64,000 bases of DNA, taken from contig DUNN01000029.1 of assembly GCA_012839345.1 (NCBI GenBank), positions 62,001-126,000 of the forward strand, in the 5' to 3' direction. Origin of the DNA: Clostridiales bacterium (GTDB lineage: Bacteria; Bacillota; Clostridia; Oscillospirales; Acutalibacteraceae). The position numbers were made by a program, and so were the translations under genes. The stretch's first letter is position 1. Every line of letters begins with the position of its first letter. Shown piece after piece: positions 24,108 through 32,059 of the stretch. A model generated the notes under the pieces. It was given only the letters and a program-made list of their open reading frames with translations, was not told where the DNA came from and made no database searches.

Positions 24108-24139
24108 ATATTGTCTAACTTTTTGGGGCCATTTCATTT
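24108..24139. repeat. Right inverted repeat of the IS3-family element
   Basis: Complement reads AAATGAAATGGCCCCA then AAAAGTTAGACAATAT, paired with the left end at 22836-22867. Confidence 0.75.
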
Positions 24140-24182
24140 TATACCGCCAGGCGTTTTTCAGCGCCGTATTCTTAAAAAATAA

Positions 24183-24815
24183 TTATAGTTTCCGAAAAAG
24201 GTTTTTTTTCGATAAGCCGTTTGCTTTTATTTGCTGACGCCATCCCATTTCTGCACCTATCTTATAGGCAATCCTTGGAATGTTGGGTGAAATGTAAATA
24301 TCTTCCGCGCTTGTTTTGGCCGTAATATGTTCTGAAAGCTCGATAACCGCAGCCGAAAAATTCCTGCGTGGGCCTTTCCCAGCCGGAACACTTTGAAGGC
24401 CAAGCAGCATGCCGCCGCCCCCTATTCCGACTCCCAGCCCCCATTTTAGACCGGATTTTATACACCAGTTTTTCATCATTTCCAGCGCATGATGATTCTG
24501 AATTCCTTCATAAAAGCCGCAGTTGACTATTGCATAAATGATAAGATTGGAAGGATGTTCTATAAAATATTTTTCCAGCTGCAAAAGACAGCTTACGAGA
24601 TGTGACGGAATTCCGTCCACATACAGCGGAAAGGCAAATACGGCAGCATCCTGCTGCGCAAGCTCCTCCAGGTTCATCGCCTGTGGGAGAAAAGAAGTAT
24701 GAAAGCCGTATTCAACCAAGCAGTCGCTGCTGCGAAGAGATTTGAGTTCCTCGAGGAGAACGACGGATGCACTGATTTTTACTTTGGGGCTTCCGTTAAT
24801 GAGCGCAATTTTCAT
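24183..24815 (-). CDS. Flavodoxin-fold NAD(P)H oxidoreductase-like protein
   Basis: 210 aa. MKIALINGSPKVKISAS is the beta1-P-loop of NADPH-dependent FMN reductases, and AAVFAFPLYVDGIPSHLV is the second flavin-contact loop. The rest continues the alternating flavodoxin fold, with an odd Gly-rich run (GLGVGIGGGGMLLGLQS) and a basic C terminus that may lie on the membrane. Its start overlaps the end of the next gene upstream by 4 bp, so the pair is translationally coupled and may form one redox unit. Substrate unknown. Confidence 0.72.
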   Translation of the reverse strand: MKIALINGSPKVKISASVVLLEELKSLRSSDCLVEYGFHTSFLPQAMNLEELAQQDAAVFAFPLYVDGIPSHLVSCLLQLEKYFIEHPSNLIIYAIVNCGFYEGIQNHHALEMMKNWCIKSGLKWGLGVGIGGGGMLLGLQSVPAGKGPRRNFSAAVIELSEHITAKTSAEDIYISPNIPRIAYKIGAEMGWRQQIKANGLSKKNLFRKL

Positions 24816-25312
24816 TTAAACTCACCTCGAAACGAATCTGCCGTAGAGGCAAACTTGATTTCTTTCAGTTGACAGTCAAAATTGAGAGCATTGGCATGGA
24901 CAAAATCCTCGGCGGTTCTCTTCTCCTGTTCGGTAATATTTGATCCATAGAAAAATACACTGAGATCAAAATGATTTTCATATCTGCGTCTATGGTGCAT
25001 TTCGCCGTTCCGAATCGTAAAATAGGGGTGACAGTACGAAATGCTTCGATCCATCACATTTTTTATGAAAGGACTAAATCCACCGTAGCAACATTTACTG
25101 ACGATGACCAATTTCTCGCATTTTGAAAGAAATTTTCCCATATCTCCATAATTGTCCCGAATCACACACTGCGCCGGGGTTTTGACCCAGCATCCAAAGC
25201 AGCCAATGCAAGGATGAATGGTACCGTCATCTCCGATGAGCCGCGTATTGCCGTTTTGCGGCAAAATAAGTTTCACTTGTTCTTCCGGTAAGTCATGAAC
25301 AATGAGTTTCAT
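24812..25312 (-). CDS. Flavodoxin-family protein with CxGCxxC motif
   Basis: 166 aa. It starts MKLIVHDLPEEQVKLILP and lacks the usual NGSPR P-loop. It has HPCIGCFGCWVKTPAQCVI, a cysteine pattern typical of a small clostridial flavodoxin subfamily, and KLVIVSKCCYGGFSPFIKNV then DRSISY, the flavin-side loop of that group. Other such proteins are annotated as NADPH-dependent FMN reductases. First gene of a two-gene unit with the flavodoxin-like gene downstream. Whether the cysteines bind iron-sulfur or act as thiols is not known. Confidence 0.75.
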   Translation of the reverse strand: MKLIVHDLPEEQVKLILPQNGNTRLIGDDGTIHPCIGCFGCWVKTPAQCVIRDNYGDMGKFLSKCEKLVIVSKCCYGGFSPFIKNVMDRSISYCHPYFTIRNGEMHHRRRYENHFDLSVFFYGSNITEQEKRTAEDFVHANALNFDCQLKEIKFASTADSFRGEFK

Positions 25313-25485
25313 TTTTTTCCTCCTTTATGTGCTGCAGAAAAGACCAGTAAGACAATCAATCTTTTCATGGATGTCCTTAAACGAAAAGTATACTGCATCA
25401 GTTGCAATCATGCTTTTCCGCATTAATGGGCAATTGAAATAATTTTACATTTGCTTGTGTCATAAAATATCTTAGTAAATTTGAA

Positions 25486-26346
25486 TTATAGTATTTTGTC
25501 TTCAATTGCTAAACGTGATAATAATTTCATTATATAATTATCTTTTGATATTTCTGTAACATTATAATTGAAATCATATTCAATAATATTATCCTTACCA
25601 TGGGCAACTCCGCATCTATTTTGGTTATAAAGATAATGAGTCAACTTTCCTGGATATTTTTTATTTATGTTATTTATCTGAATCATTGCTTTTCTTCGGT
25701 AAATTGAGAAGAGGTTGGTTTTACGTTTACTATTTAAAGAATTTATGTTTCTAAGCTCTAAAAAGCCAAAATTATAGTTATTTATTCTAGTAATATTTGC
25801 TTCGATCCAGTTCTTCCCGTTATCACCTGTAATAAATTCAATTATTCTATAATAACATAAAAACTCGGATAATGGGTCTAATTGCCTAAGTGCAGTTGCG
25901 TATAAGCTCAATTCTCTTGCAACTTTTTTATACTTAATGCTGTATTGTATGTCTACTTCTTTATCAGAATCAGAATATCTAAATACTACATTTCCAAAGC
26001 CAAACTTTATATCATTAATAAATTCATACGCTTGTGTTATTATATCGTAGCTTCTACCGATATAACTGTTATTACCTATAATTGGTTTAATAAAAGGCTT
26101 TTTATTAACTGAATATATAGAAGTTGGCAGTTCATGTTCATAAGCCAGGCAGTTTGCGTAAAATACGACTTCCGCAAAGGTCGGTTGTGAGACTTTCTCA
26201 TATGGCATTAAACTCCATGAACATATAGGTTCAACTGGTATAAGTATAAATTTATTATCAATTTTAACACTTCCAATGCTATCGGATATTGTGCCTGGCA
26301 TCTCAATGTAATATTTTATATGCTTATCAAAACTATTTTCAATCAT
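25486..26346 (-). CDS. Hypothetical AT-rich gene with a HEPN-like Rx4H motif
   Basis: 286 aa; I do not recognise a named family. The first ~110 residues look beta-rich, the rest helical. In the helical part FLCYYRIIEFITGD is followed ~75 residues later by NQNRCGVAHGKDNI, an Rx4H arrangement as in HEPN ribonuclease and MauJ-like proteins. The gene is much more AT-rich than its neighbours (Asn, Ile, Lys, Tyr heavy) and stands alone between an IS and a tRNA, which suggests transfer. HEPN proteins often serve in toxin-antitoxin or phage defence; here that is only a possibility. Confidence 0.55.
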   Translation of the reverse strand: MIENSFDKHIKYYIEMPGTISDSIGSVKIDNKFILIPVEPICSWSLMPYEKVSQPTFAEVVFYANCLAYEHELPTSIYSVNKKPFIKPIIGNNSYIGRSYDIITQAYEFINDIKFGFGNVVFRYSDSDKEVDIQYSIKYKKVARELSLYATALRQLDPLSEFLCYYRIIEFITGDNGKNWIEANITRINNYNFGFLELRNINSLNSKRKTNLFSIYRRKAMIQINNINKKYPGKLTHYLYNQNRCGVAHGKDNIIEYDFNYNVTEISKDNYIMKLLSRLAIEDKIL

Positions 26347-26565
26347 AAATTCACCACTATTAGCTAACGTTTCACAACAACTAATTCTGTATGATTGCTA
26401 TTAACCTGCCACTGAATGAGTTTTACATGATTGCAAAGTTTTGATTTTAGAAAATTATTACATATATTATATAGCAAAATAAATAACAATTTGTAAGTCC
26501 CCCATATGATAGAAGAGAAAACAGCAAGATCAAATGCAAGGTGCTTGCATGTCCAGGATAAAAAC

Positions 26566-26597
26566 AAAAAAGAGAAAATCTGATCACAGATTTTCTC
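26566..26597 (-). terminator. Terminator of tRNA-Ala
   Basis: Perfect 11-bp stem GAGAAAATCTG/CAGATTTTCTC (26572-26582, 26587-26597) followed on the minus strand by TTTTTTG. It begins 6 nt after the CCA end of the tRNA. The rest of 26347-26565 shows no supported gene. Confidence 0.85.
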
Positions 26598-26602
26598 TTG
26601 CA

Positions 26603-26678
26603 TGGTGGACCTGGAGGGATTTGAACCCTTGACCTCTCGGATGCGAACCGAACGCTCTCCCAGCTGAGCTACAGGCCC
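26603..26678 (-). tRNA. tRNA-Ala (anticodon CGC)
   Basis: 76 nt with encoded CCA. Acceptor GGGCCTG pairs with CAGGTCC and contains the G3-U70 pair that specifies alanine. The anticodon stem TTCGG/CCGAG closes loop TTCGCAT, giving anticodon CGC for GCG codons. The T arm is AAGGG-TTCAAAT-CCCTC with an A-C mismatch at its base. It has its own promoter and terminator. Confidence 0.93.
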
Positions 26679-26747
26679 ATTTATTCATTTTAGCGAAGAT
26701 TATAAAACGACGAGTTTTTCGCATCAGCGAATCTCGCAACGTCGCTT

Positions 26748-26776
26748 ATTATACCACGACAAAATCACAATTTCAA
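26748..26776 (-). promoter_or_regulatory. tRNA-Ala promoter
   Basis: Minus-strand TTGAAA (26776-26771), 17-nt spacer, TATAAT (26753-26748). The transcript would begin ~60 nt before the mature tRNA. Confidence 0.75.
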
Positions 26777-26829
26777 CTGTTTTTTTAATTTTTTACTGAT
26801 GCAACATAAAAACTGAATGGATGTTTCTA

Positions 26830-26857
26830 TTGCAGTATTTCCTGTTCATGGTAAAAT
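26830..26857 (+). promoter_or_regulatory. Likely ybjQ promoter
   Basis: TTGCAG (26830-26835), 16-nt spacer, TAAAAT (26852-26857), 34 nt before the gene's ATG. Confidence 0.5.
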
Positions 26858-26890
26858 AGAAATTATAAATGTTAGGAGGTACCTTCAGCC

Positions 26891-27211
26891 ATGATTATTA
26901 CAACGACACCAAGCATTGAGGGCAAAAAAATCGTTGAGTACAAGGGAATTGTGTTCGGGGAAGTCATTTCGGGAGTCGATTTCGTGAAGGACTTTGCCGC
27001 GGGGCTGTCCAATTTTTTTGGCGGGCGCTCGCAAACGTATGAGGAAGAACTGATTCAGGCACGTCAAAATGCGATTGGGGAAATGACGCAGCGTGCCTTC
27101 CAAACGGGAGCAAACGCGGTTGTTGGAGTCGATGTGGATTACGAGGTGCTCGGTGCCAATAATGGTATGCTGATGGTTACGGCCTCCGGCACAGCGGTGC
27201 GCTACGAGTAA
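26891..27211 (+). CDS. ybjQ: YbjQ/UPF0145 family protein
   Basis: 106 aa, the family's normal length. [28 protein letters not shown] and the C-terminal block [14 protein letters not shown] then [11 protein letters not shown] are its hallmarks. (The first motif is residues 1-28, shown here in part by its key residues TTTPSIEG and YKGIVFGE.) A fold related to heavy-metal-binding domains has been suggested for the family; its role is unknown. AGGAGG precedes ATG 26891. It is monocistronic, bounded by its own promoter and the terminator at 27212. Confidence 0.88.
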   Translation: MIITTTPSIEGKKIVEYKGIVFGEVISGVDFVKDFAAGLSNFFGGRSQTYEEELIQARQNAIGEMTQRAFQTGANAVVGVDVDYEVLGANNGMLMVTASGTAVRYE

Positions 27212-27252
27212 AGCACAGGGGCAGATTTTACCTGCCCCTGTGCTTCTCTTTT
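27212..27252. terminator. Terminator shared by convergent ybjQ and yjdF
   Basis: Perfect 13-bp stem AGCACAGGGGCAG/CTGCCCCTGTGCT (27212-27224, 27232-27244) with TCTCTTTTTG after it on the plus strand. Its right arm lies inside the last codons of yjdF. Confidence 0.85.
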
Positions 27253-27644
27253 TGCTTTCGACGCCTGAGTTCATATTTTTGCTGCTTTTCCAACGCACAT
27301 TTTTCCCGCCGCCGCAGTTTTGCGCTTGCTTTGGCGTTTTCCTGCTGAAGCTTCAGCGCCATCTGCGCTTTGGTTTCGATTCCCTGCCGCGAAAGTTGTG
27401 CCCGGATTTCCCGCTGAACGCGTTTCGGGTTTTCCTTTTTCTGCAAGGGATCGGGGTCCGCTACGGGAGGGCTGAAGGACAGCCGGTTCCAGTTGCGCAG
27501 GAGGAAATCATAAACCGTATAATCCTTCGGCTCCGCGCCGAAAATAATACGGCTGACTTCCAGCTTCGGTCCGCTTTTCCGTTCATACACACCCACCCAG
27601 AAGGGGTCCTCAAAATAAACCGTCAGCGCCGCCCATGTTTCCAT
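27228..27644 (-). CDS. yjdF: YjdF-family protein (DUF2992)
   Basis: 138 aa. The N-terminal half (AALTVYFEDPFWVGVYER, SRIIFGAEPKDYTVYDFLL) is the conserved YjdF core and the C-terminal half is a very basic Lys/Arg/Gln-rich helix that likely contacts RNA or DNA. The function is unknown, but the gene family is known to be preceded by the yjdF riboswitch, which senses azaaromatic compounds. Such a leader is present here at 27661-27754, which supports the call. Confidence 0.85.
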   Translation of the reverse strand: METWAALTVYFEDPFWVGVYERKSGPKLEVSRIIFGAEPKDYTVYDFLLRNWNRLSFSPPVADPDPLQKKENPKRVQREIRAQLSRQGIETKAQMALKLQQENAKASAKLRRREKCALEKQQKYELRRRKQKEKHRGR

Positions 27645-27660
27645 GGCTTTTCCTCCTAAA

Positions 27661-27754
27661 ACATACAGTCAAGAACGGACAACCAGGAGGCAGGTTACTG
27701 ACGAAGAAAACTCTCCGCGCCCGGACTACCAACCGGGCCGTGTTTTTATCTTGC
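27661..27754 (-). promoter_or_regulatory. yjdF riboswitch (azaaromatic-sensing)
   Basis: The leader between the yjdF promoter and gene reads, on the minus strand, AAAACACGGCCCGG, UUGGUAGUCCGGGCG and a Cys-poor CCUGCCUCCUGG segment before AGGAGG. The CCCGG/CCGGG helix closing UUGGUAGU and the gene identity fit the yjdF RNA motif. The CCUCCUGG run could pair with the AGGAGG ribosome site, giving translational control. Confidence 0.7.
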
Positions 27755-27760
27755 GCTTTT

Positions 27761-27789
27761 ATTTTAGTAAAATCCGGCTAGTTTGACAA
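27761..27789 (-). promoter_or_regulatory. yjdF promoter
   Basis: Minus-strand TTGTCA (27789-27784), 17-nt spacer, TAAAAT (27766-27761). The start point near 27754 places the riboswitch at the 5' end of the mRNA. Confidence 0.65.
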
Positions 27790-27836
27790 GATGCCTTTTT
27801 AAACCGAAATTCAGCTGAAAAATAAAAAGAGACATA

Positions 27837-27865
27837 TTGACAATTGCTGATAGCAGGCATATAAT
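27837..27865 (+). promoter_or_regulatory. cysK promoter, perfect consensus
   Basis: TTGACA (27837-27842), exactly 17 nt, TATAAT (27860-27865). The leader to cysK is about 200 nt; apart from the inverted repeat at 27879 I see no known riboswitch in it. Confidence 0.8.
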
Positions 27866-27878
27866 AGCATTATAAAAG

Positions 27879-27903
27879 AATTCATATAATAATAGTATGA
27901 ATT
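27879..27903. promoter_or_regulatory. Inverted repeat at the cysK start site
   Basis: AATTCATA and TATGAATT separated by 9 bp, just after the transcription start. Position suits a repressor site, for example for a CymR-like sulfur regulator, but the factor is unknown. Confidence 0.5.
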
Positions 27904-28071
27904 AGAAGGGCAGGAATGTCGGTGCAGGTAAACTTCTTTCGTGGTGAATTGTGCTTTTTCCGTATTTCCAAACGATGTTTACGACCTATTATTGATAACA
28001 TAAACCGAAAACCCGATTTTTAAACGGAATTACATCTATTAAAATATAGTAATCGTAGAGGAGTGGCTGTT

Positions 28072-28998
28072 ATGTCAATTTATAAGAATCTTACCGATTT
28101 GATCGGAAATACCCCGTTGTTGGAACTGTCTAATTATGAAAAGAAGCATGAGCTTCAGGCGACACTGGTCGCGAAGCTGGAATATTTTAATCCGCTTTCT
28201 TCCGTCAAAGATCGTGTTGGCTATGCGCTGATTAAAGATGCGGAAGAAAAAGGCCTGATTAATAAGGATACCACGATTATTGAGCCAACCAGTGGCAATA
28301 CCGGCGTTGGCCTGGCGTTCGTTGCCGCGGCGAAGGGATACCGCCTGATTCTTACCATGCCGGAAACCATGAGTCTGGAACGCCGCAGGCTGGTTGCCGC
28401 GCTGGGTGCGGAACTGGTTTTGACAGAAGGTGCCAAGGGCATGAGGGGCGCCATTGAAAAAGCCGACCAGCTGGCCAAAGAGATTCCGAATTCCTTCATT
28501 CCCGGCCAGTTTGTAAATCCTGCCAACCCCGCAATTCACCGTGCTACCACAGCGGAGGAAATTTGGAAGGACACGGACGGAAAAGTGGATATTTTCGTCG
28601 CCGGGATCGGCACCGGAGGAACCATCACCGGTGTGGGTGAAGTCCTGAAGAAATACAATCCGAAGGTAAAGATTGTTGGTGTGGAACCTGCCACATCCCC
28701 AGTGATTTCACAGGGCAAGGCCGGCCCCCACAAAATCCAAGGAATCGGTGCGGGATTTATCCCCAGCGTTCTGAACACCGGTGTGCTGGACGAAGTGATC
28801 GCCGTTGCCAACGAGGACGCGTTTGCCACCACGAAGGAAATTGCGAGAACCGAGGGCCTTTTGGTGGGCATTTCCTCAGGCGCCGCTTCGTTTGCCGCAA
28901 CCCAGCTGGCACTGCGCCCGGAAAATAAGGGCAAGCTGATTGTTGCCCTGCTTCCGGATACCGGGGAGCGCTATCTTTCCACCGGCGTTTTTGACTGA
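28072..28998 (+). CDS. cysK: Cysteine synthase (O-acetylserine sulfhydrylase)
   Basis: 308 aa from ATG 28072, which has GAGGAG 8 nt upstream (a GTG at 28063 is inside that site). [18 protein letters not shown] holds the PLP lysine, [14 protein letters not shown] the asparagine loop, [15 protein letters not shown] the phosphate cradle and GISSGAA the C-terminal loop. It makes cysteine from O-acetylserine and sulfide. It stands alone with its own promoter and terminator; no cysE is adjacent. Confidence 0.96.
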   Translation: MSIYKNLTDLIGNTPLLELSNYEKKHELQATLVAKLEYFNPLSSVKDRVGYALIKDAEEKGLINKDTTIIEPTSGNTGVGLAFVAAAKGYRLILTMPETMSLERRRLVAALGAELVLTEGAKGMRGAIEKADQLAKEIPNSFIPGQFVNPANPAIHRATTAEEIWKDTDGKVDIFVAGIGTGGTITGVGEVLKKYNPKVKIVGVEPATSPVISQGKAGPHKIQGIGAGFIPSVLNTGVLDEVIAVANEDAFATTKEIARTEGLLVGISSGAASFAATQLALRPENKGKLIVALLPDTGERYLSTGVFD

Positions 28999-29030
28999 TT
29001 TAAGGAACAAAACAAAATCAGATTTAAATT

Positions 29031-29074
29031 AACAAGCAGGAGTTCCGTTTTTTCGGAGCTCCTGCTTGTTTTGT
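29031..29074 (+). terminator. cysK terminator
   Basis: Stem AACAAGCAGGAG/CTCCTGCTTGTT (29031-29042, 29059-29070), extended inwards by TCCG/CGGA, then TTTTG. Confidence 0.87.
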
Positions 29075-29215
29075 TGGGAAATGTGGTGGATGAAAGAGCC
29101 GTTTCGCTCGGTATGGCTGCTGCTTTCCAATGCAGTTTCAATAGCATTCATGCTCCCAGAACAGCAGATTCAGCGGGAAGGCCGCCGAAAATTTTTGGAG
29201 CCCTTGTGCTGCCTG

Positions 29216-30940
29216 TTATGCCATACTTTCGCAATCTTCTTGCCGGGCGGAACGATTCCTAAGCTGAAAGCCGCTTACCTGATTGTAAAGCATTTCGGCC
29301 TGGGCAGAAAGTTCTTCGCTTGCCGCGGCGCTTTCCTCTGCCGTGGCAGAGTTGGTCTGTACCACAGAAGAAACCTGTTCAATGCCTTGGTTAATCTGAG
29401 CCACAGCATCCGACTGAGCCAAGGAAGCCTGTTTGATTTTCTCGACGGTCTGGCCTACCTTTTCCATTTTTTCCGTAACGGATTCCAATGCTTTTGCGGT
29501 GCTGTCTGCGATTACGGTGCCGTCATTTACTTTCTGAATGGACGCTTCAATCAACTGTGTGGTCTGTTTGGCCGCGTCTGCGGATTTGCTGGCCAAATTG
29601 CGAACCTCATCGGCTACAACAGCGAAGCCTTTTCCTGCGGAACCGGCGCGGGCGGCCTCCACGGCGGCATTCAGTGCAAGAATGTTGGTCTGGAATGCAA
29701 TGTCGTCGATGACCTTATTGATTTTACTGATTTCGCTCGACGACAAATGAATGTCGTTCATAGCATTAACCATCTGCTGCATCTGCCGGTTGCTGTTTTC
29801 TACTTCGATGGCGACCTCTTCCATGTTTTCAGAGACATTTATGACATTTGCTGAATTTTCGTGGATTTTTTCCGCAATTTCAGAAATAGAGGCCGAGAGT
29901 TCTTCTACTGCACTGGCCTGCTCTGTAGAGCCCTGCGCAAGTTCCTGTGCCCCGTTTGAAATTTGGGAAGAGCCGCTGTCAACCTGTTCCGCCGATGTTT
30001 TAATAATGGTAAAAGTATCGTTCAGTTCATCGACAATGTGGTTCATGGCAACTGAAATCGGAGCGAAATCCCCTTTATAAACCTGCAGGGGTTCCAGGTT
30101 CAGATTCCCCCGCGAAACATCCGTCAGGTTTTCGGAAACTTCGCGAATAATAGTTTTTAGCTGTTGGAACACCGACCGGAAGGATTCGGACAGCTGCCCA
30201 AGTTCGTTGTTGGAGCGGTATTCGATCGCCAGGTCCAGCTTACCGCTTTCGGAAAATTCTTTTGCAACATAGGCGAGCTCCGCTACTGGTTTGCCAATGG
30301 AACGAGAAATCCGAATGCCCAGCAAAATAGAAATGCCAAATCCGATTATGGTAGCGGAAACCGCCAGTATGGTAAGCAGCAACGCCATATTATTGTCCGC
30401 TGTATTTTGGTTGGCGGCAGTGCTTAGACGATAATCCAAAAATTCCGTGTACAGGTTGGCCAGATCATTATGTGCTGTATGGGACTGATCCAGACTGGCC
30501 ATTGCAGCTGTTTCATCACTCTGCGCTTTTTCAAAAACCTGTTTGATCTGCAGCGCAAAATCTTGCTCGTATGTTTGCTGGGCTGATTCCAGCTTTTCTT
30601 TCCAGCTATTGTCGTTGATAGTGGCAATCAACTGGGCGCTGTTCTCTTTATACTTTTTGTCGTATTTTTCAAAGGCCTGTTTGTCACTGCTGAATATGTC
30701 GGGTTTGTCTTTGTTCAGCAGTGCATCACGCGTTGCCGCCTGAATATTTGCGATACTATTGGTCACATTGATGATGTACTTCATGGACACTAGGCGGCGT
30801 TCGTACATGTCCGATTCAGAGGCTTTTAGACTGCTTATGCCGAAGATTCCGATTCCACCGATGATTGCGGCGATAATGGATACGAGCAGAAACGAGGCAA
30901 GTAATCTTTTGGCGATTTTCATGTTTTCAAGTTTCTTCAA
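29216..30940 (-). CDS. Methyl-accepting chemotaxis protein
   Basis: 574 aa. TM1 at ~11-31, a ~150-residue four-helix-bundle sensor (4HB_MCP type), TM2 at ~185-207, then HAMP ([20 protein letters not shown]) and a long signalling coil. The hairpin tip has [20 protein letters not shown] and [19 protein letters not shown], the CheA/CheW-binding region. There is no C-terminal NWETF-type pentapeptide for CheR. It sits alone, so its ligand is unknown. A sigma-28-like promoter lies upstream, which links it to motility genes elsewhere. Confidence 0.95.
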   Translation of the reverse strand: MKKLENMKIAKRLLASFLLVSIIAAIIGGIGIFGISSLKASESDMYERRLVSMKYIINVTNSIANIQAATRDALLNKDKPDIFSSDKQAFEKYDKKYKENSAQLIATINDNSWKEKLESAQQTYEQDFALQIKQVFEKAQSDETAAMASLDQSHTAHNDLANLYTEFLDYRLSTAANQNTADNNMALLLTILAVSATIIGFGISILLGIRISRSIGKPVAELAYVAKEFSESGKLDLAIEYRSNNELGQLSESFRSVFQQLKTIIREVSENLTDVSRGNLNLEPLQVYKGDFAPISVAMNHIVDELNDTFTIIKTSAEQVDSGSSQISNGAQELAQGSTEQASAVEELSASISEIAEKIHENSANVINVSENMEEVAIEVENSNRQMQQMVNAMNDIHLSSSEISKINKVIDDIAFQTNILALNAAVEAARAGSAGKGFAVVADEVRNLASKSADAAKQTTQLIEASIQKVNDGTVIADSTAKALESVTEKMEKVGQTVEKIKQASLAQSDAVAQINQGIEQVSSVVQTNSATAEESAAASEELSAQAEMLYNQVSGFQLRNRSARQEDCESMA

Positions 30941-31046
30941 TTTTCATTCTCACTTTCATCATTTATTTTGTTAGGGCTTTAGCAGTTTAAGCTTTGATTC
31001 ATTCTCCTTTCTACTTTGCAATAAAGTGCATCATCTTACTAATATT

Positions 31047-31073
31047 TTATCGACTTTAATAATACCAGATTAA
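31047..31073 (-). promoter_or_regulatory. Candidate sigma-28 (SigD/FliA) promoter of the chemotaxis gene
   Basis: On the minus strand TTAA (31073-31070), 15 nt, GTCGATAA (31054-31047), against the known TAAA-N15-GCCGATAA. It is ~105 nt before the start codon. The remaining gap to 31366 is AT-rich, with an ACAAAAGC/GCTTTTGT hairpin at 31154-31172. Confidence 0.5.
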
Positions 31074-31366
31074 TAACGGGAAATTATTTCCATGAAAGAT
31101 TGGAACAAATTATAATTTATATTTATATCTAATAAAATACATGATTTATTTTTACAAAAGCAAAGCTTTTGTAGCACGAAAAATAAATAGCTGCAGCTTT
31201 TAATTTGCGGCGGTTTGATTACAATTTGATTCTTGCATATGGAGTTGCAATACAGAATAGAAATACTTTATTGTGCGGAAAATCATCAGAATATCACAGA
31301 GTTTTCACAATTGCACCTTAAAATAAGCTATAATAAAACGAAAATGGCTTAAAGAGGGGCAACACG

Positions 31367-32059
31367 ATGTATCAGATCTTAGTAGTTGACGATGAACAGA
31401 GAATTCGGGAACTGATTAAAAAATATGCGGTTTTTGAGGGACATACGGTAATCCAGGCCGGCGACGGCATGGAAGCAGTGCAGATTTGCCGCGAACGGCC
31501 CCATGACTTTGACATTATTATTATGGATGTTATGATGCCGGAACTGGACGGCTTTTCCGCCGTGAAGGAAATCCGGAAATATTCCTCCACGCCGGTGCTG
31601 ATGCTCAGCGCAAGGGGCGAGGAATACGACAAAATCCACGGATTTGAGCTTGGTATTGATGACTACGTGGTAAAACCGTTTTCTCCTAAAGAACTAATGA
31701 TGCGGATTAATGCGATTATTAAGCGCTCCAGTGCTTCCAATGAAGAAAATCAAAATGAAGTGGTTCGCTTTGACGGGCTAACGATTGATTTTACCGGGCG
31801 GATAGTTACGGTGGACGGGGAAAAAGTGGAGCTTTCGCCGAAGGAATATGACCTTTTGTTTTATATGGTGAAAAACAAAAATATCGCGCTGACGCGGGAA
31901 AAGCTGATTACGAACGTGTGGGGCTATGACTTTTACGGCGATGACCGCACGCTGGACACCCATATTAAACTGCTCCGTAAAAGCCTAAAGGATTACAGCC
32001 GGTTTATTGTAACGTTAAGAGGGGTGGGGTATCGGTTTGAAACACAGGGACCTGCTTAA
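31367..32059 (+). CDS. OmpR-family response regulator
   Basis: 230 aa. The receiver domain has ILVVDDEQRIRELI (acidic pair), the phosphorylated Asp in DIIIMDVMMPELDGF, and the Lys in DYVVKPFSP. A linker leads to a winged helix with LSPKEYDLLFYMVKN and YGDDRTLDTHIKLLRKSLKD. It overlaps the start of the kinase gene by 23 bp, so the two are coupled. Target genes are not apparent; no exporter or resistance gene is adjacent. Confidence 0.95.
   Translation: MYQILVVDDEQRIRELIKKYAVFEGHTVIQAGDGMEAVQICRERPHDFDIIIMDVMMPELDGFSAVKEIRKYSSTPVLMLSARGEEYDKIHGFELGIDDYVVKPFSPKELMMRINAIIKRSSASNEENQNEVVRFDGLTIDFTGRIVTVDGEKVELSPKEYDLLFYMVKNKNIALTREKLITNVWGYDFYGDDRTLDTHIKLLRKSLKDYSRFIVTLRGVGYRFETQGPA

Larger units (their letters stand above)
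22836..24139 (+). mobile_element. IS3-family (IS150-like) insertion sequence, inactive
   Basis: A ~1.3-kb element bounded by imperfect 32-bp inverted repeats, carrying orfA and orfB with a DDE integrase domain. OrfB has two in-frame TAG codons, so the copy should not transpose by itself. No clear short target duplication is visible at the ends. It separates the mur cluster from the AT-rich accessory patch that ends at tRNA-Ala. Confidence 0.85.

Noticed and set aside
22833-24142. Target-site duplication of the IS3-family element
   Set aside because: The 3-4 bp on either side of the inverted repeats do not match for any reasonable boundary.
26364-26602. 79-codon open frame downstream of tRNA-Ala
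   Set aside because: It runs through the tRNA terminator, lacks a ribosome site and has no recognisable features.
26603-26678. Genomic-island attachment site at tRNA-Ala
   Set aside because: No duplicated tRNA 3'-end sequence and no integrase gene are visible in the window.
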